Shown here: positions 53,681-64,000 of the stretch, one piece after another
How positions within the stretch are numbered: position 1 is the stretch's first letter
Layout of the letters: each line of letters starts with the position of its first letter
Assembly: GCA_021292165.1 (NCBI GenBank)
Contig: CM037878.1
Coordinates: forward strand, 16,674,471 to 16,738,470
Origin: Shinisaurus crocodilurus
Taxonomy: Eukaryota; Chordata; Lepidosauria; Squamata; Shinisauridae
Length of the DNA: 64,000 nt
Direction of reading: 5' to 3'
Program-made: the position numbers and the translations under genes
Notes under the pieces: model-generated
Databases searched by the model: none
Seen by the model: only the letters and a program-made list of their open reading frames with translations
Told to the model about the DNA's origin: nothing

Positions 53681-55530
53681 TTTTAAATGTTTAAAGAAAC
53701 GAACAACTAAACATATTCATACAATTATATTTTAAGGTCTGCCTGAGTGCTAGCCTTCTTAAACAATTCAAGGTACTTAATGTAAAAATGAAACAATTTC
53801 ATAAAACTTTGTGGTTCAAATGAGTCCAAGAATATCTCATTATAAATGGAGACAGTCCTGAAAAGGCAGCCAAGCATGACTAAAAAGATCACTCTTTTAC
53901 ACAAAAAATAGCCTTCTTATTTTACCCTTTCTTGGAAAGACATTTGGCCAGCCACAGGGGAAATACATAATCTACTTTTATTCAAATACTATATTTCAAA
54001 ATTCTAGGCATATAAGGACCTTAAAACAATTCTCGGTGAAGTGTAGGAGGCATAGGTTTATGTGATCCCAATTACTAAATTGTAAAATGGATTGATGACG
54101 ATTACATGATCGTTTCTCAGAGTTGACCTGCATTGGAAAGTTGGGTTAGGATGCAATGGGCGCATGCAGGACGGCACAAGCAGGGGTTCATTCATTCTGC
54201 ATGGAGAGCATCTCCTAGTATTGAATTAGGCAGCCCCTGCTCACGAGGAACTTGGTATGTATATTGAAACTAAGCTCTGAGGTCTTGTATATTGAGCTCT
54301 CCTACCATATTTCTTGTTTTCATTTTATTAAGGCATACAATATTCTGCATGTAAAAAATCCAGCATCATTGCATCAAATTTCAAACAGTAGAATGATGTC
54401 ACTTTCTAAGAGGTCATATTAATAGAAGAACATGAAATTTAGAGATTTTTCTGGGGTCATTTTTTGCAAGCATTTCACCACATATTTATTGTCAGTTTAA
54501 AATGTATAATCACACCTCCTTTTTCAAAAGGTACAAAAATCTATTGTTCATAATCCAACATTTATACATTTTTATACAAGACATTTAAATCAAATAAATT
54601 CAGGGGGAAATCATTTTATAGTCTCAAAGGTTAATTAGTTAGTTTTCCTAATTAGTATAAGCTTTAAGTGGAATGTCCACTCTCCTGGAAGGAAGTTAGG
54701 TTTTCTTCGTTTTTGCTGGCAAAGGTTAAGAGCTGTAGAGGATAGAAGCAATTCTCCCTTTACTTTTAACAAGAAGTCTGTGTTATCCACTTTCTCAATA
54801 GCCAGGATTATGAAGATCAGAGTACTATACATCCCAGAAGAGGAAGGGCTTAGAGCAATTACAGTCCCTTTGTATGTACTGTAGCACTTGCTGTTTATTT
54901 TTTCGAGAAATAATCAGTCTTATCCCTTCATAACTGGCATTGGTTCTCTGCTCCAGAAATTCAAAAATATGTCAAAGAAACGAGACAGTAATCCATACAC
55001 CCATTTTTAGGAAATCAATCATTTATGTGAAACAAAATATTCCTACGAACTCAAACTGATATATTTTCATCATAAGACAATGCCCTTCTAATACCAGGGG
55101 AAAGGACTAAGAAACACAGTTTCAGTGGTGTGTCATGTTCACTTGTAGCTTCACCTCCAGTCATAATCTATGAAGAAAGAATAATTTATGTTACCCTTCC
55201 GGATTCTATTTGAGGTGGTGATGGAATCTCAACCTTATTAGGGTGCTGGGTACAGCTGCCCATGTCTGGAGGGATAAGGCATAACAGGCTCCTGTCTCCT
55301 CACCCCCGGATGGATGTGCATGGACATGCATGCAGGCACCACATCAAGGCACAGTGGGGAACTAGAGACTGTAGTGTGCCTCCCATATCGCTATCCAGCT
55401 CTCACACCCTCCACTCAATTAAAGAATGCAAGTTTACACATACCACCCATTCCCTGTAATGGCGTCCTGCACTGAGTGCTTGTATATGTGCAGGACTAGA
55501 AGGAGGGACAGGGAAGGACCAGTTGCTAAG
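53681..55530. other. Repeat-poor block, unassigned
   Basis: Nothing recognised. Short frames (54635-54832, 55262-55459) match nothing. Confidence 0.4.
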
Positions 55531-55534
55531 AGAT

Positions 55535-55630
55535 AGTGACTCGCCACAGGACACTCGGTAGGATTCATGGCTGAGCAAAGATTTGAACTGGAGTTTCCCA
55601 CATCAAAACCACTTCAGCCACTTCGTCACA
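55535..55630 (-). mobile_element. Degraded tRNA-derived SINE head
   Basis: Minus strand: GAAGTGGCTGAAGTGGTTTT, then CCAGTTCAAATCTTTGCTC (B box) and GAGTCACTATCTC, following the layout of the SINE heads at 4.8, 13.5 and 34.2 kb but diverged. Confidence 0.5.
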
Positions 55631-55689
55631 CCCCCTTTCTTCAATGCTTATGGGTGTACTGGAGGGCTCTTAGCACTTCCAATCAATAG

Positions 55690-55805
55690 GTCCCTCCCTC
55701 GCCGGTGATGTCAGCACGTTGAGCATTGCAACATCATCAGTGAGGCAGGGACAAGATTCCCTCTGACTGGGCCGCACATGCACGGCCCTGGAAAAGGGAA
55801 TCCCC
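55690..55805. repeat. Two adjacent GC-rich palindromes
   Basis: GTCCCTCCCTCGCCGGTGAT pairs with ATCATCAGTGAGGCAGGGAC. GATTCCC (55756) pairs with GGGAATC (55802) around CCGCACATGCACGG. Confidence 0.6.
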
Positions 55806-55958
55806 CCTCCCACCCCACCCCTTCCCCTGGCTAGTGTTGCTCAGGAGGGGGGCACCAAGCAGCGGCAGGTGGGAGGGAGGTGTGGGAAGGACCCGGTGTG
55901 CTCGTGTTCCTGGAGAGGAATGCCAGCACACTGGGCCCTTGGATAGGCAACTATGCTG

Positions 55959-56158
55959 CCAAGGGGTAGAGGGGACCAGCCAGAGGCCAGCCTCCTCTAT
56001 CCCTGGGCCGCATAGCCACCCACGTTTTCCCCCGGCACTGCAGGGGAAGGAGGTTCTTAAGTTCCTTTCACCTGCAGCACCAGGTAAAAACGTAGCTGCA
56101 TGGCCCAGGGATAGAGGAGGCCGGCTTCTGGCTGACCCCCTCTGGCTCTACCCCTACG
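55959..56158. repeat. GC-rich foldback, ~100-bp arms, no loop
   Basis: Centre at CTTAAG 56056-56061. The arms share GGGGTAGAG, GCCTCCTCTATCCCTGGGCC and CTGCAGG. Identity is roughly 80% by eye. It may extend ~30 bp farther out. GC-rich frames across it (55834-56364 and antisense) are composition artefacts. Confidence 0.7.
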
Positions 56159-56508
56159 GTGCACAGCTGCCTGCCCTGGCTGCATTGGGGCCTTGCCATA
56201 CATGCAGCAAGGCTGCAACACTGCCGCCAAGGCCGCAACAGTTCCTCACAAGGCCGGGTTTAACCTGGCCTTGCAAGGGACCACCACCATGGCTCCTCCT
56301 TGCCCACCCCCAGCGAGGAGGAGGAGGCGTGCCGTGGTGGATGGTGGAGCAGTGGCAGCAGTGAGTGGGGCCCTGCGGGGAGAGGGAGCGAGGGGGACCC
56401 CAGCTGGGTGGGAAGCCGATGACAGCCAGCCCTGCGCCAGTCTTTCTTTGCCGCTCTGGCCAAGGGACTCTATTGCCTTTTTGGCTTGCGGGTAGGTTAG
56501 TGTGTTGT
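56159..56508. other. GC-rich unassigned sequence
   Basis: GC-rich, with open frames in several registers. No domain seen, so not called as a gene or confirmed CpG island. Confidence 0.35.
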
Positions 56509-56694
56509 CTGGGTTCGGATGACATGCTAAACCTACTAGGGTTTCCTTAACCCTACTGCAAACCATGGCATAGCAGGGTGGTTTAGAAGCCACCCCCAGG
56601 TCGCTTCTAACTAAGGCAACTGCAGGGTTCAGATGACACGCTAAACTTCAGTAGCACTTAACTTACTGAGGTTTAGCGTGCTGTGCAAACCCAG
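56509..56694. mobile_element. Foldback MITE with CTGGGTTCGGATGACA ends
   Basis: Left CTGGGTTCGGATGACATGC, right (reversed) CTGGGTTTGCACAGCACGC, both followed by TAAACC. An internal GGGTTCAGATGACACGCTAA is at about 56625. Related in terminal motif to 14768-15068. Confidence 0.65.
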
Positions 56695-56799
56695 TCACTA
56701 TCTGGACCTCCATAAAATTCCATGAATGAGGCAGGGTGATGGCATGATAAAAGCCTTTTCTGGAAATACCATTAGTGTTTTTTCTGAGGGAACACTGTA

Positions 56800-57690
56800 A
56801 GAGTGGGTGACTTATTCCTTTACAAGAGGGTTAAAAAAGGAGATATATAAAATGTTTCCAAAAAATTGAAGTGCAAAAATCTTAAGATATCTTAAGATGA
56901 TATGGGAAATGGAATTTGAGGAGGAAATATCGAATGCGGGGTGGAAAAATATTTGGGGCAGACGTATATTAAGAAATATGTCAGTAAGGATAAAAGAAAT
57001 TTTTTAAAAAACTATTTGGAGATGGTATCTGACTCCAGTAAGATTAAATAAAATAGACAGTAATTGTACTCCATTGTGTTGGAGAGGATGTCAGGAACTT
57101 GGTACTTATGCTCATATGTGGTGGAGTTGTAAAAGCGTATTGGATTTTTGGAATAAAATTTTTGTAGAAATTTCAGAAATTATTGGCATTAATTTGGAGG
57201 TCTGTTCAAAATTAGCATAGTTATCAATAACGGAGAAACTTCTGTGTTCTCAAGAGAGAAAGGAATTAATTGTAAGTTTGTTAACGGCGGGGAGATTATT
57301 GATAGCAAAGAAATTGAAAGTTCAACATTTAATTATAGATTGGTATAAAGAGGTGTGGGATATTGCTTTAAATGATAAATTAACATGTAGTATTAAATGT
57401 AAAAAGGAACAATTAAAGAAAAATAATTTTAAGGATATATGGGGAACATTTTTATATTATGTTTTAGTAAAGGGAAAAGGGAGTAAGCCATGTCAAGATA
57501 TGATGTATTTTTGGAATAAAGATTAATAATGGATTATGTGGATAGATTTTTGATAGATTTTTTTGCCCCGTGGTGACGGGTGCACTTTATAGTTATATGG
57601 ATTTGTGGGTTTATTTTCTTTTTGTATGTGTGTTCATTCAAAAATAATTTAAAAAATTAAATTTAAAAAAAATTAAATAAAAGAGAGAAG
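56800..57690 (+). mobile_element. L1 LINE 3' end
   Basis: Frame pieces read WRWYLTPVRLNK, then CWRGCQELGTYAHMWWSC near 57076-57132 (L1 CWRC-H-C motif with one inserted residue), then FWNKIFVEI. A stop at about 57219 separates this from the 82-codon frame at 57278-57526 (LTAGRLLIAKKLK, IIDWYKEVWDIALNDK). The 3' UTR ends in A-rich sequence at 57655-57684. 5'-truncated and dead. Different from the L1/Tx1-type copies at 0.1 and 9.8 kb. Confidence 0.82.
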
Positions 57691-57984
57691 TCTATTCTAA
57701 AGGCCCAACAAACAATAGTTTATCAAAGTAGAACTAACTACTTATAATGGTTTGGCACATCTTTAACCTACATTTAACCCTTCTTCACAAGTATTATTCA
57801 TCAAACAAGAGATATGCTTGCAGATAGAAATCCTGCACATGCTTTACCCTAGACTGAAAACATCTGGGCATCAGTCTAACTGCCCATGGATGATGTGTTT
57901 CCACTAGTCTAGCTGCATTACTTATAAGTGATGCAAATATGCCTGGAAAACTTATGATTAAAAAAACAACACCGAACAGATGGA
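57691..57984. other. Unassigned sequence between LINEs
   Basis: No feature recognised. The first ~15 codons of the 58-kb frame come from this flank. Confidence 0.4.
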
Positions 57985-60104
57985 TGAGGAAAGTCCAAGT
58001 CACATGGCAAGCGACTCTAATGAGAAAAGGAGCCCAGGATGGGTGGGAGTTTTTAAAAAAGGAAATTTTAAAGGCACAATTGCAAACAATTCCCACAAGG
58101 AAAAACAGCAGAGGACAACAGAAGCCAATGTGGCTTCACAATAAACTCAAAGATGACCTGAAAACAAAAAAGGACACGGAAGTGGAAAGAAGGACAGGCT
58201 TCAAGGGAAGAGTACAGTACAGGCAGGTAGCACAGAACTGCCGGAATAGTGTCAGGAAGGCTAAAGCTGAGAATGAGCTAAGGTTAGTGAGGGATGCTAA
58301 AAACAACAAGAAAGCTTTCTTCAGATACATGCATAGTAAAAGACAGAGGAAAGAAATGGTGGTTCAACTACGCAATGAGGATGGCAAATTGATAACAGAA
58401 GACAAAGAAAAGGCAGAAGTGTTCAATTCCTACTTCGGCTCGGTCTTCTCCCAAAAGAGAGTCTATGACCCCCCTGGCAAACCTGAAGTGCAGACTGAAG
58501 GGGCAGGATTGCAGCTTGAGATTGATAGGCAAATGGTCAAGGAGCACCTGATTACTCTGAACGAGTTTAAATCTCCAGGGCCTGATGAGCTGCATCCTAG
58601 AGTAATAAAGGAACTGGCAGAAGAACTCTCAGAACCACTGTCTATTATCTTTGAGAAATCATGGAGGACAGGTGAAGTGCCAGATGACTGGAGGAGGGCA
58701 AATGTTGTTCCCATCTTCAAAAAGGGCAAGAAGGAGGAACCTGGGAACTATAGGCCAGTCAGTCTGACATCAATCCCCGGGAAGATTTTGGAGCAGATTA
58801 TAAAGAAGTCAGTCTGCAAGCACCTTGAAAACAATGCAGTGATTACTAGAAGCCACCATGGATTTGTCAAGAACAAATCCTGCCAGACTAATCTGATCTC
58901 ATTTTTTGATTGGGTAACCTCCCTTGTGGACTGTGAGAATGCTGTGGACATCATATATCTGGACTTCAGCAAGGCTTTCGACAAAGTGCCTCATGATATC
59001 CTGATTAGCAAGCTAGCTAAAAGTGGGCTAGATGGAACAACTATCAGGTGGATCCACAATTGGATACAGAATCGGACTCAAAGAGTGCTTATCAATGGTT
59101 CCTTCTCAAACTGGGGAGAGGTAACGAGCGGGGTACCACAGGGCTCGGTCCTGGGCCCAGTGCTCTTCAACATTTTTATTAATGACTTGGATCAGGAGGT
59201 ACAGGGAATGCTTATCAAATTTGCAGATGACACAAAGTTGTGTGGAACAGCTAATACTCTGGAAGACAGAAACAAAATTCAAAGCAACCTCGATAGGCTG
59301 GAGCACTGGGCCGAAAACAACAGAATGAAATTTAATAGGGATAAATGCCAAGTACTGCACCTAGGGAAAGGAAACCAAATGCAGAGTTACAGAATAGGGG
59401 ACACTTGGCTCAACAATACTACGAGTGAGAAGGATCTTGGAATTGTGCTGGATCACAAACTGAATATGAGCCAGCAATGCAATGTGGCTGCAAAGAAGGC
59501 AAATGCTATATTGGGCTGCATTAATAGAAGTATAGCTTCCAAATCGCGTGAAGTGATAATTCCCCTTTACTCGGCACTGGTTAGGCCCCATCTTGAGTAC
59601 TGCATCCAGTTCTGGGCACCACACTTTAAGAAGGACGTAGACAAACTGGAGAGGGTTCAGAGGAGGGCAACAAGGATGATCAAGGGACTGGAAACAAGGC
59701 CCTATGAGGAGAGACTGAAAGAACTGGGCATGTTTAGCCTTCAGAAGAGGAGACTGAGGGGAGATATGATCGCACTCTTCCAGTACTTGAAGGGATGTCA
59801 CACAGAGGAGGTCCAGGATCTCTTCTCGATCATCCCAGTTTGCAGGACACGGAATAATGGGCTCAAGTTACAGGAACCTAGATTCCACCTAAACATCAGG
59901 AAAAATTTCCTGACTGTCAGAGCAATAAGACAATGGAATCAACTACCTAGGGAGGTGGTGGGCTCTCCCAATCTGGAGGCATTCAAGGTGCAGCTGGACA
60001 GCCATCTGTCAGGGATGCTTGACCTGGATTCCTGCATTGAGCAGGGGGTTGGACTCGATGGCCTTGTAGGCCCCTTCCAACTCTACTTTTCTATGATTCT
60101 ATGA
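57939..60104 (+). CDS. CR1 ORF2, reverse transcriptase, 721 codons open
   Basis: Multidomain ORF2 lacking its N-terminal endonuclease. The first ~15 residues are probably flanking DNA; CR1 sequence is clear from LMRKGAQDGWEFLKKEIL onward. A basic linker (KPMWLHNKLKDDLKTKKD, KAKAENELRLVRDAKNNKKA) leads to the RT: FKSPGPDELHPRVIKEL, NYRPVSLTSIPGKILEQIIK, LDFSKAFDKVPHD (~residue 341), VPQGSVLGPVLFNIFIND, KFADDTKLCG (~428), then LEYCIQFWAPHFKKDVDKLE and RLRGDMIALFQYLKGC. The frame ends at TGA inside the ATTCTATGA tail, so the last ~20 residues are translated 3' tail. RT aspartates are intact, so activity is plausible for the protein, but the element is truncated. Confidence 0.9.
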   Translation: MPGKLMIKKTTPNRWMRKVQVTWQATLMRKGAQDGWEFLKKEILKAQLQTIPTRKNSRGQQKPMWLHNKLKDDLKTKKDTEVERRTGFKGRVQYRQVAQNCRNSVRKAKAENELRLVRDAKNNKKAFFRYMHSKRQRKEMVVQLRNEDGKLITEDKEKAEVFNSYFGSVFSQKRVYDPPGKPEVQTEGAGLQLEIDRQMVKEHLITLNEFKSPGPDELHPRVIKELAEELSEPLSIIFEKSWRTGEVPDDWRRANVVPIFKKGKKEEPGNYRPVSLTSIPGKILEQIIKKSVCKHLENNAVITRSHHGFVKNKSCQTNLISFFDWVTSLVDCENAVDIIYLDFSKAFDKVPHDILISKLAKSGLDGTTIRWIHNWIQNRTQRVLINGSFSNWGEVTSGVPQGSVLGPVLFNIFINDLDQEVQGMLIKFADDTKLCGTANTLEDRNKIQSNLDRLEHWAENNRMKFNRDKCQVLHLGKGNQMQSYRIGDTWLNNTTSEKDLGIVLDHKLNMSQQCNVAAKKANAILGCINRSIASKSREVIIPLYSALVRPHLEYCIQFWAPHFKKDVDKLERVQRRATRMIKGLETRPYEERLKELGMFSLQKRRLRGDMIALFQYLKGCHTEEVQDLFSIIPVCRTRNNGLKLQEPRFHLNIRKNFLTVRAIRQWNQLPREVVGSPNLEAFKVQLDSHLSGMLDLDSCIEQGVGLDGLVGPFQLYFSMIL

Positions 60105-60109
60105 TTCTA
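57985..60109 (+). mobile_element. Young CR1 LINE, longest copy
   Basis: 5'-truncated CR1 with the linker, full RT and C-terminal regions, ending in TTCCAACTCTACTTTTCTAT and two ATTCTATG-type tail units. Near-identical to the copy at 47.7 kb over the shared part. No target duplication identified; the left border is approximate. Confidence 0.9.
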
Positions 60110-62256
60110 AGTTAAGCCTAGACTTCGTCACAGTGGTACTCATATGTAGGTTAAATTCATCTTTTTCATGTGTTCTACCATGCTTCTTCCAGGATTACTT
60201 TTGTCCATTTCGCCAGGGATGAATTAACCACAAGGGCCTCATTCAGACTGCTCTCAGACTATTCTATTTAATTTAATGGTATATGGGAACAAGGAGCCAT
60301 AGATTTATTTTCACCGTGTAAGAATAATGCAGCTTATTTTTTAAATATAAATTTCAATCTTACCTGATGTACTAACAGTAAACTCATTCTCCAAGCATGG
60401 ATCCTTTGGTCATCAAAATGTCACAATCCACACAAAAAAGGAAGGTATCAATAGATATGGACCCCAAGGTTAACAGACCCCAAAACATCACAGTGAAGCC
60501 TGAACATAGTCAGTTGGCATGGAATGCTGACTGAGTGTTGGAGAGGGGAACAGAAAATCTGGGGGAGAGGGAATGGAATGGAGTATGCTGGAAGAGAATA
60601 TGGCTGGTAAGAACCCTGGACTGAACAGGACACTACACTGTGACTTGTGGTCCCCAGTACCCAAGCATGTTCTATTAATAAGTCTCTGTGCTAGCCATAG
60701 GGTTCTGGGCGGGGGCGGGGGAGTACTAGAGGAATCTTTGTACAGTTTTACAGATCAGCAACACTATTTGTCCAATTGCTCTGGTTCGGCATAATGTGAA
60801 TGTTGTGGTATTGCACATTTCTCTGATTACAAAAAAAGAAGAATACTTCTAAAGTTGACCAACAAAGTCCTCCAGGGTTGGTTGGCCGGCCAGCCATGTA
60901 GCTGGTCAGTCTTGCAAATATGTCCTCAAAAGCTACTAGTCAACAATACAATTACTAGACCACCTGCTCATACATGCCTGTTGTGTCAGAGCTGGACTGG
61001 GATGAAAGGGCTCAATTCCAGCCTCAGAGAAAGCAAAGGGAAAGTTCATAATTCCAAAGGTTCAGATCCAGCATGTCCTTCTGAGGTCTGTGTCCATGAT
61101 AACATTGGCATCACCCCTTTTGTTTTTCGTCTCCTTGGATTAATCTACAAGACACTAGAACGTCTTCTTCCTCCATATAACCTGTAAAAAGTTGCAATAT
61201 GTTCCAGTGTGCCTACTCCAGAAGTTTTCAGCCAGGAATGTATTCAGACGCATATTAACCAGGACTTCTCTACCAAAACTTCTCTATCAAAACTGAACTG
61301 GAAAAGGAATGGAGTCGGTTTTACTTCCGACTGACACATCTGAGATCTTTTCACATTTTAATCACAGATCCAATGAGACACCAGGAGTAGAGACATCCTC
61401 ATTGCCTTTATTTTTATTATTAAACTCAGAACTAGGGATACAAGAGGGAGCTAGAAGCCACAGATCTTTGGGAATTTTTACTCTAAAGAAAATTCATTGC
61501 ATGCTCTCTCTACTCTCTCTTCTTTTTGTTCCTGAACCACTCACTCATCCCTATTTTGTACCCAACCCACACAGCCTAAATGAAAGGTGGTCAGTCTTGC
61601 AAAGGTGGTCACTCTTTTACTAATCCTTACTGTCTTCCTCACTGGCCCATTAGCCAGCTGGAAATTTGTTTCTTTGCTTTTTCCTAACATGTTGTCAAGC
61701 TCTTCTATATTTTATCTAGTTTTTGTGGCTCCAGGGAAATAGCTGTGGCCCTTGAACCCCCCCCCCCTTCTGGTTCTTTGAGAATGTGGTAGTCATGGCT
61801 ATGTTTGCCCCATCCCCTTTTTGCTATGGCTATTCAAGACTGTTGTAGCAGTAGCTAAGTGTCCCTTTTCCTTGATACTTTGGAATGAAGGAGCTCACCA
61901 AAGCTATAAGCGCCTAAGCTCCTGTTAGATCTGAAAATCCCTGCTAATTCATTGCCAAGTCTTTCTCCCTCTGGATCCCTTTCCTTACTTCAACATACTT
62001 TGTCCCTCATCTTCCTGAACATTTCATGTGTTCTACTTAACTCCCTCTCATGCATGCCCCAAGCCCTGTGTTTAACTCTTGTTACACATACTGCCTCAGA
62101 ACTCATTCATTTGCAAGATTACCTTCTTGAAATCTCTTGATTGGATCTTAACTGTGTCCAACTTCCTTTCTTCCACTTCTCACTCATATTTGGGTAGACG
62201 CACACACTCACTAGGAAATTATACGTTGTACTTTTCTGTTACTTATTCATTCATTT
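60110..62256. other. Unassigned sequence
   Basis: Over 2 kb with no recognised repeat. C-run near 61759 and G-run near 60711. Frames at 60855-61187 and 61309-61623 match nothing I know. Confidence 0.4.

Positions 62257-62301
<45 letters not shown>
62257..62301. repeat. (ATC)n microsatellite
   Basis: About 15 ATC units, followed by GGAACTCAAGGTGGCTAA-like tail sequence near 62354, an L2/SINE-type tail in antisense. Confidence 0.95.
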
Positions 62302-62676
62302 TTATTTCCAAAAAGAACTAAACGCCTTACATCCTGCTTTATTTCCAAAAAAGGAACTCAAGGTGGCTAACAAGAGCAATATATCACACACTGCATTTCT
62401 AACAATCAAAATCATTTTAAAACACTAATGTAGCATATTAAATAAACAAACAGTGACTATTTTGAGTACAACAATAAAAAGGGGAACAATATTTAACATC
62501 AAAACTGACTAAAAAAAACAGACAAAAATAGCCAAAACAATGTGAAGCATATCTACCTGTTTCAATAAGGATTCGATGAGACTTTAAAATAAAATAAAAA
62601 ATCTCTCTCACACACACATACAAACACATTCACTTCTTCTCCTGTTCAAATTATTTTAAAAATAAAATAAAATTGC

Positions 62677-62714
62677 ATCTCTCTCTCTCTCTCTCTCTCT
62701 CCCCCTCTCTCTCC
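62677..62714. repeat. (CT)n microsatellite
   Basis: CT run with a short CCCC interruption, then GCTGCTGCTG near 62720. Confidence 0.93.
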
Positions 62715-62869
62715 AGTGTTGCTGCTGCTGCTGTTGTGTTCAATGTACTCAGTCTGCTCTCCTACTGGCTTGTTCCCTCTGTGCATGTCCACCAAGAAAA
62801 AGCCTCACACTTGTACCACTTGCCATACTTCATGGAGATTTGAAGTACCACCTCAGATAATGAGGGGAG

Positions 62870-63600
62870 AAACATATGAGAGAAGGTAGTCCTTAAGGAA
62901 TCCAGGTCCCAAGCCGATTAGGGTTTAAAGGGGTTTAGTGATAGTTGGTACCCACTAAGGCTGGTGGAGCAGAGGGCGGGGTCACTATAGGCAGAGCCAA
63001 GGGGTCACCACTGGTGCATTTTTAAAAAAATGCACACTCTGATTGGCTGGGAGCATCTTCCTTCCTGCCCTTTTCTACAATGATTCCTCACCAGTATCCT
63101 GATGCCAGGGGAGGGCAGTTAAAACCATATATGGCATCCAGGCAGTTTGGCATTCCTTAATGCCCTATTTGGGTGCCTTGTTTCTTGTCTAAGCCTGTGT
63201 TGCACCTGCTTTACCCTGCACAACCCTGTAGGAGAACAGAGCATGCACAAAGTTCCTCTCCTTTGTGCAAATGCAGATTGGCTAGGTTATAGATAGGGAG
63301 ACATCATCATTCCAATCAGAGGTAAGTAAGTGTCTGAGCACCACCAACAGTAGGACATCATTGGGGGGGGTGTCTAATTTTATCTGCTGCTTGACATGGA
63401 CAGCAGAAGGAAGACACAAGTGGGGCTCCTCCCTCCCTGCCCTAAAAGACCCTGTTAAAAACAGCACAAATTGAGCCCAGAAACAAACCAGCAGCCTGTG
63501 CAAATCAAACATAATAGGTTGAGCGTTCAAAACATTTAGGTTTAGACAGCACCCTGGCTGCAGCATTTCACACCAGTAGCAATTTCTGAACACTTTTGAA
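62870..63600 (-). mobile_element. Old L2 LINE remnant, interrupted
   Basis: AAGCCGATTAGGGTTTAAAG at 62911 matches the antisense L2 phrase also found near 12540 and 43850. Minus frame 63282-63593 gives DLHRLLVCFWAQFVLFLT, the L2 LHWLPVCFxAQFKVLVLT block. The stretch between is not L2, so the order is broken by insertion or rearrangement. Confidence 0.55.
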
Positions 63601-63914
63601 GGGCATTCATTTTTTTAAAATCAAGCTGTTAGCCATCATTTCACCTACATTTGCTAGGACTGCTAATGTCTATGGCACTTTTGAGGTCTTGTTAATCTGG
63701 TAAATGCCCATTCTCAGTTAAGCACTTTAAAATAAACTGCTTATCTTTTCCTATGTTTCAATTCTCAATAGGGAATTTATTATTCTTTCAAAAATCTTCT
63801 GTCTGGCTTTCTGATTCAAATAACACTAGTGTGCAGTGATTCAAAGTTAAAAGATCCCCTAAATGTGTTCTGAGTGCACATCTGAGTGGCTTTATTTTAA
63901 CATGTTAACATTAT
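63601..63914. other. Unassigned sequence
   Basis: No feature recognised. Confidence 0.4.
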
Positions 63915-64000
63915 GGGCCGGTTCGCACGACCCAGGCAGCGGGCGGGGGAGGCACCACAGGGCGATCCGCGGGGTCCGGCGGGGCACCGCAGACAACCTG
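63915..64000 (+). mobile_element. Start of a GGGCCGGTTCGCACGAC repeat cut by the window edge
   Basis: Sudden GC-rich sequence opening with GGCCGGTTCGCACGACCC, related in style to the CTGGGTTCxGAxxACA MITE ends at 14768 and 56509. The other end lies outside the window. Confidence 0.4.

Noticed and set aside
55834..56364. 176-codon GC-rich frame
   Set aside because: Lies across a foldback, has antisense partners of similar length and no domain; a composition effect.
1..64000. CRISPR arrays, operons, phage or plasmid functions
   Set aside because: No direct-repeat/spacer array and no dense gene order; the window is vertebrate repeat-rich DNA.

Overview
The window looks like non-coding, repeat-dense DNA from a vertebrate nuclear genome. 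I see no prokaryotic or viral gene organisation and no host exon I can defend. The repeat mix points to a reptile, most likely a lepidosaur (lizard, snake or tuatara): CR1, L2, L1/Tx1-type and RTE/I-type LINE fragments, a tRNA-headed SINE with a CTTGGGTTCC tail, palindromic hAT and Tigger-like MITEs, and (ATTCTATG)n CR1 tails. A turtle is not excluded. All protein-like reading frames I can explain belong to retrotransposons.

Layout. 1-1.3 kb: 3' end of an L1/Tx1-type ORF2 with a 341-codon open frame. 1.9-3.75 kb: an L2 fragment, a 5S rRNA-derived SINE, and two Tigger-like MITEs in opposite orientation. 3.9-6.9 kb: copy A of a ~3 kb element; copy B lies inverted at 31.8-35.0 kb. 7.4-13.6 kb: L2, CR1, L1, MITE and SINE remnants. 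13.7-18.5 kb: an L2 remnant, a foldback element and mostly unassigned sequence. 18.6-20.5 kb: a decayed LINE with reverse transcriptase and a terminal C2H2 finger. 20.5-31.8 kb: mostly unassigned, with a CR1/L3-like tail, 5S SINEs, and nested hAT MITEs at 25.8-26.15 kb. 35-42 kb: palindromic MITEs, a Tigger-like MITE and an old CR1/L3-like LINE on the minus strand. 43.3-44.8 kb: L2 plus a three-SINE nest. 46.4-49.9 kb: an L2 (minus) split by a young CR1 (plus). 49.9-55.5 kb: a long repeat-poor block. 55.6-56.7 kb: GC-rich foldbacks. 56.8-57.7 kb: an L1 3' end. 58.0-60.1 kb: a second young CR1 with a 721-codon open frame. 60.1-64 kb: unassigned sequence, microsatellites and an L2 remnant; another TIR-like element begins at the right edge.

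How the parts relate. The elements form donor/parasite sets. CR1-type LINEs carry the reverse transcriptase, and the 5S-headed SINEs end in a CR1-like 3' tail, so a CR1 relative probably mobilised them. The tRNA-headed SINEs end in an L2-like tail. Non-autonomous MITEs (hAT-like with 8-bp TSDs, Tigger-like with TA TSDs, and a TTA-flanked palindrome family) have no transposase here. Nested insertions give a relative order: L2 before CR1; the ~3 kb element and its SINE before the hAT MITE; the tRNA-SINE before the 5S-SINE. The most noteworthy items are the 5S-rRNA/CR1 chimeric SINE family, the paired ~3 kb elements with a filled/empty site, and two MITE families sharing a ZNF143-like core. Everything here is by eye; no alignment or database search was run.
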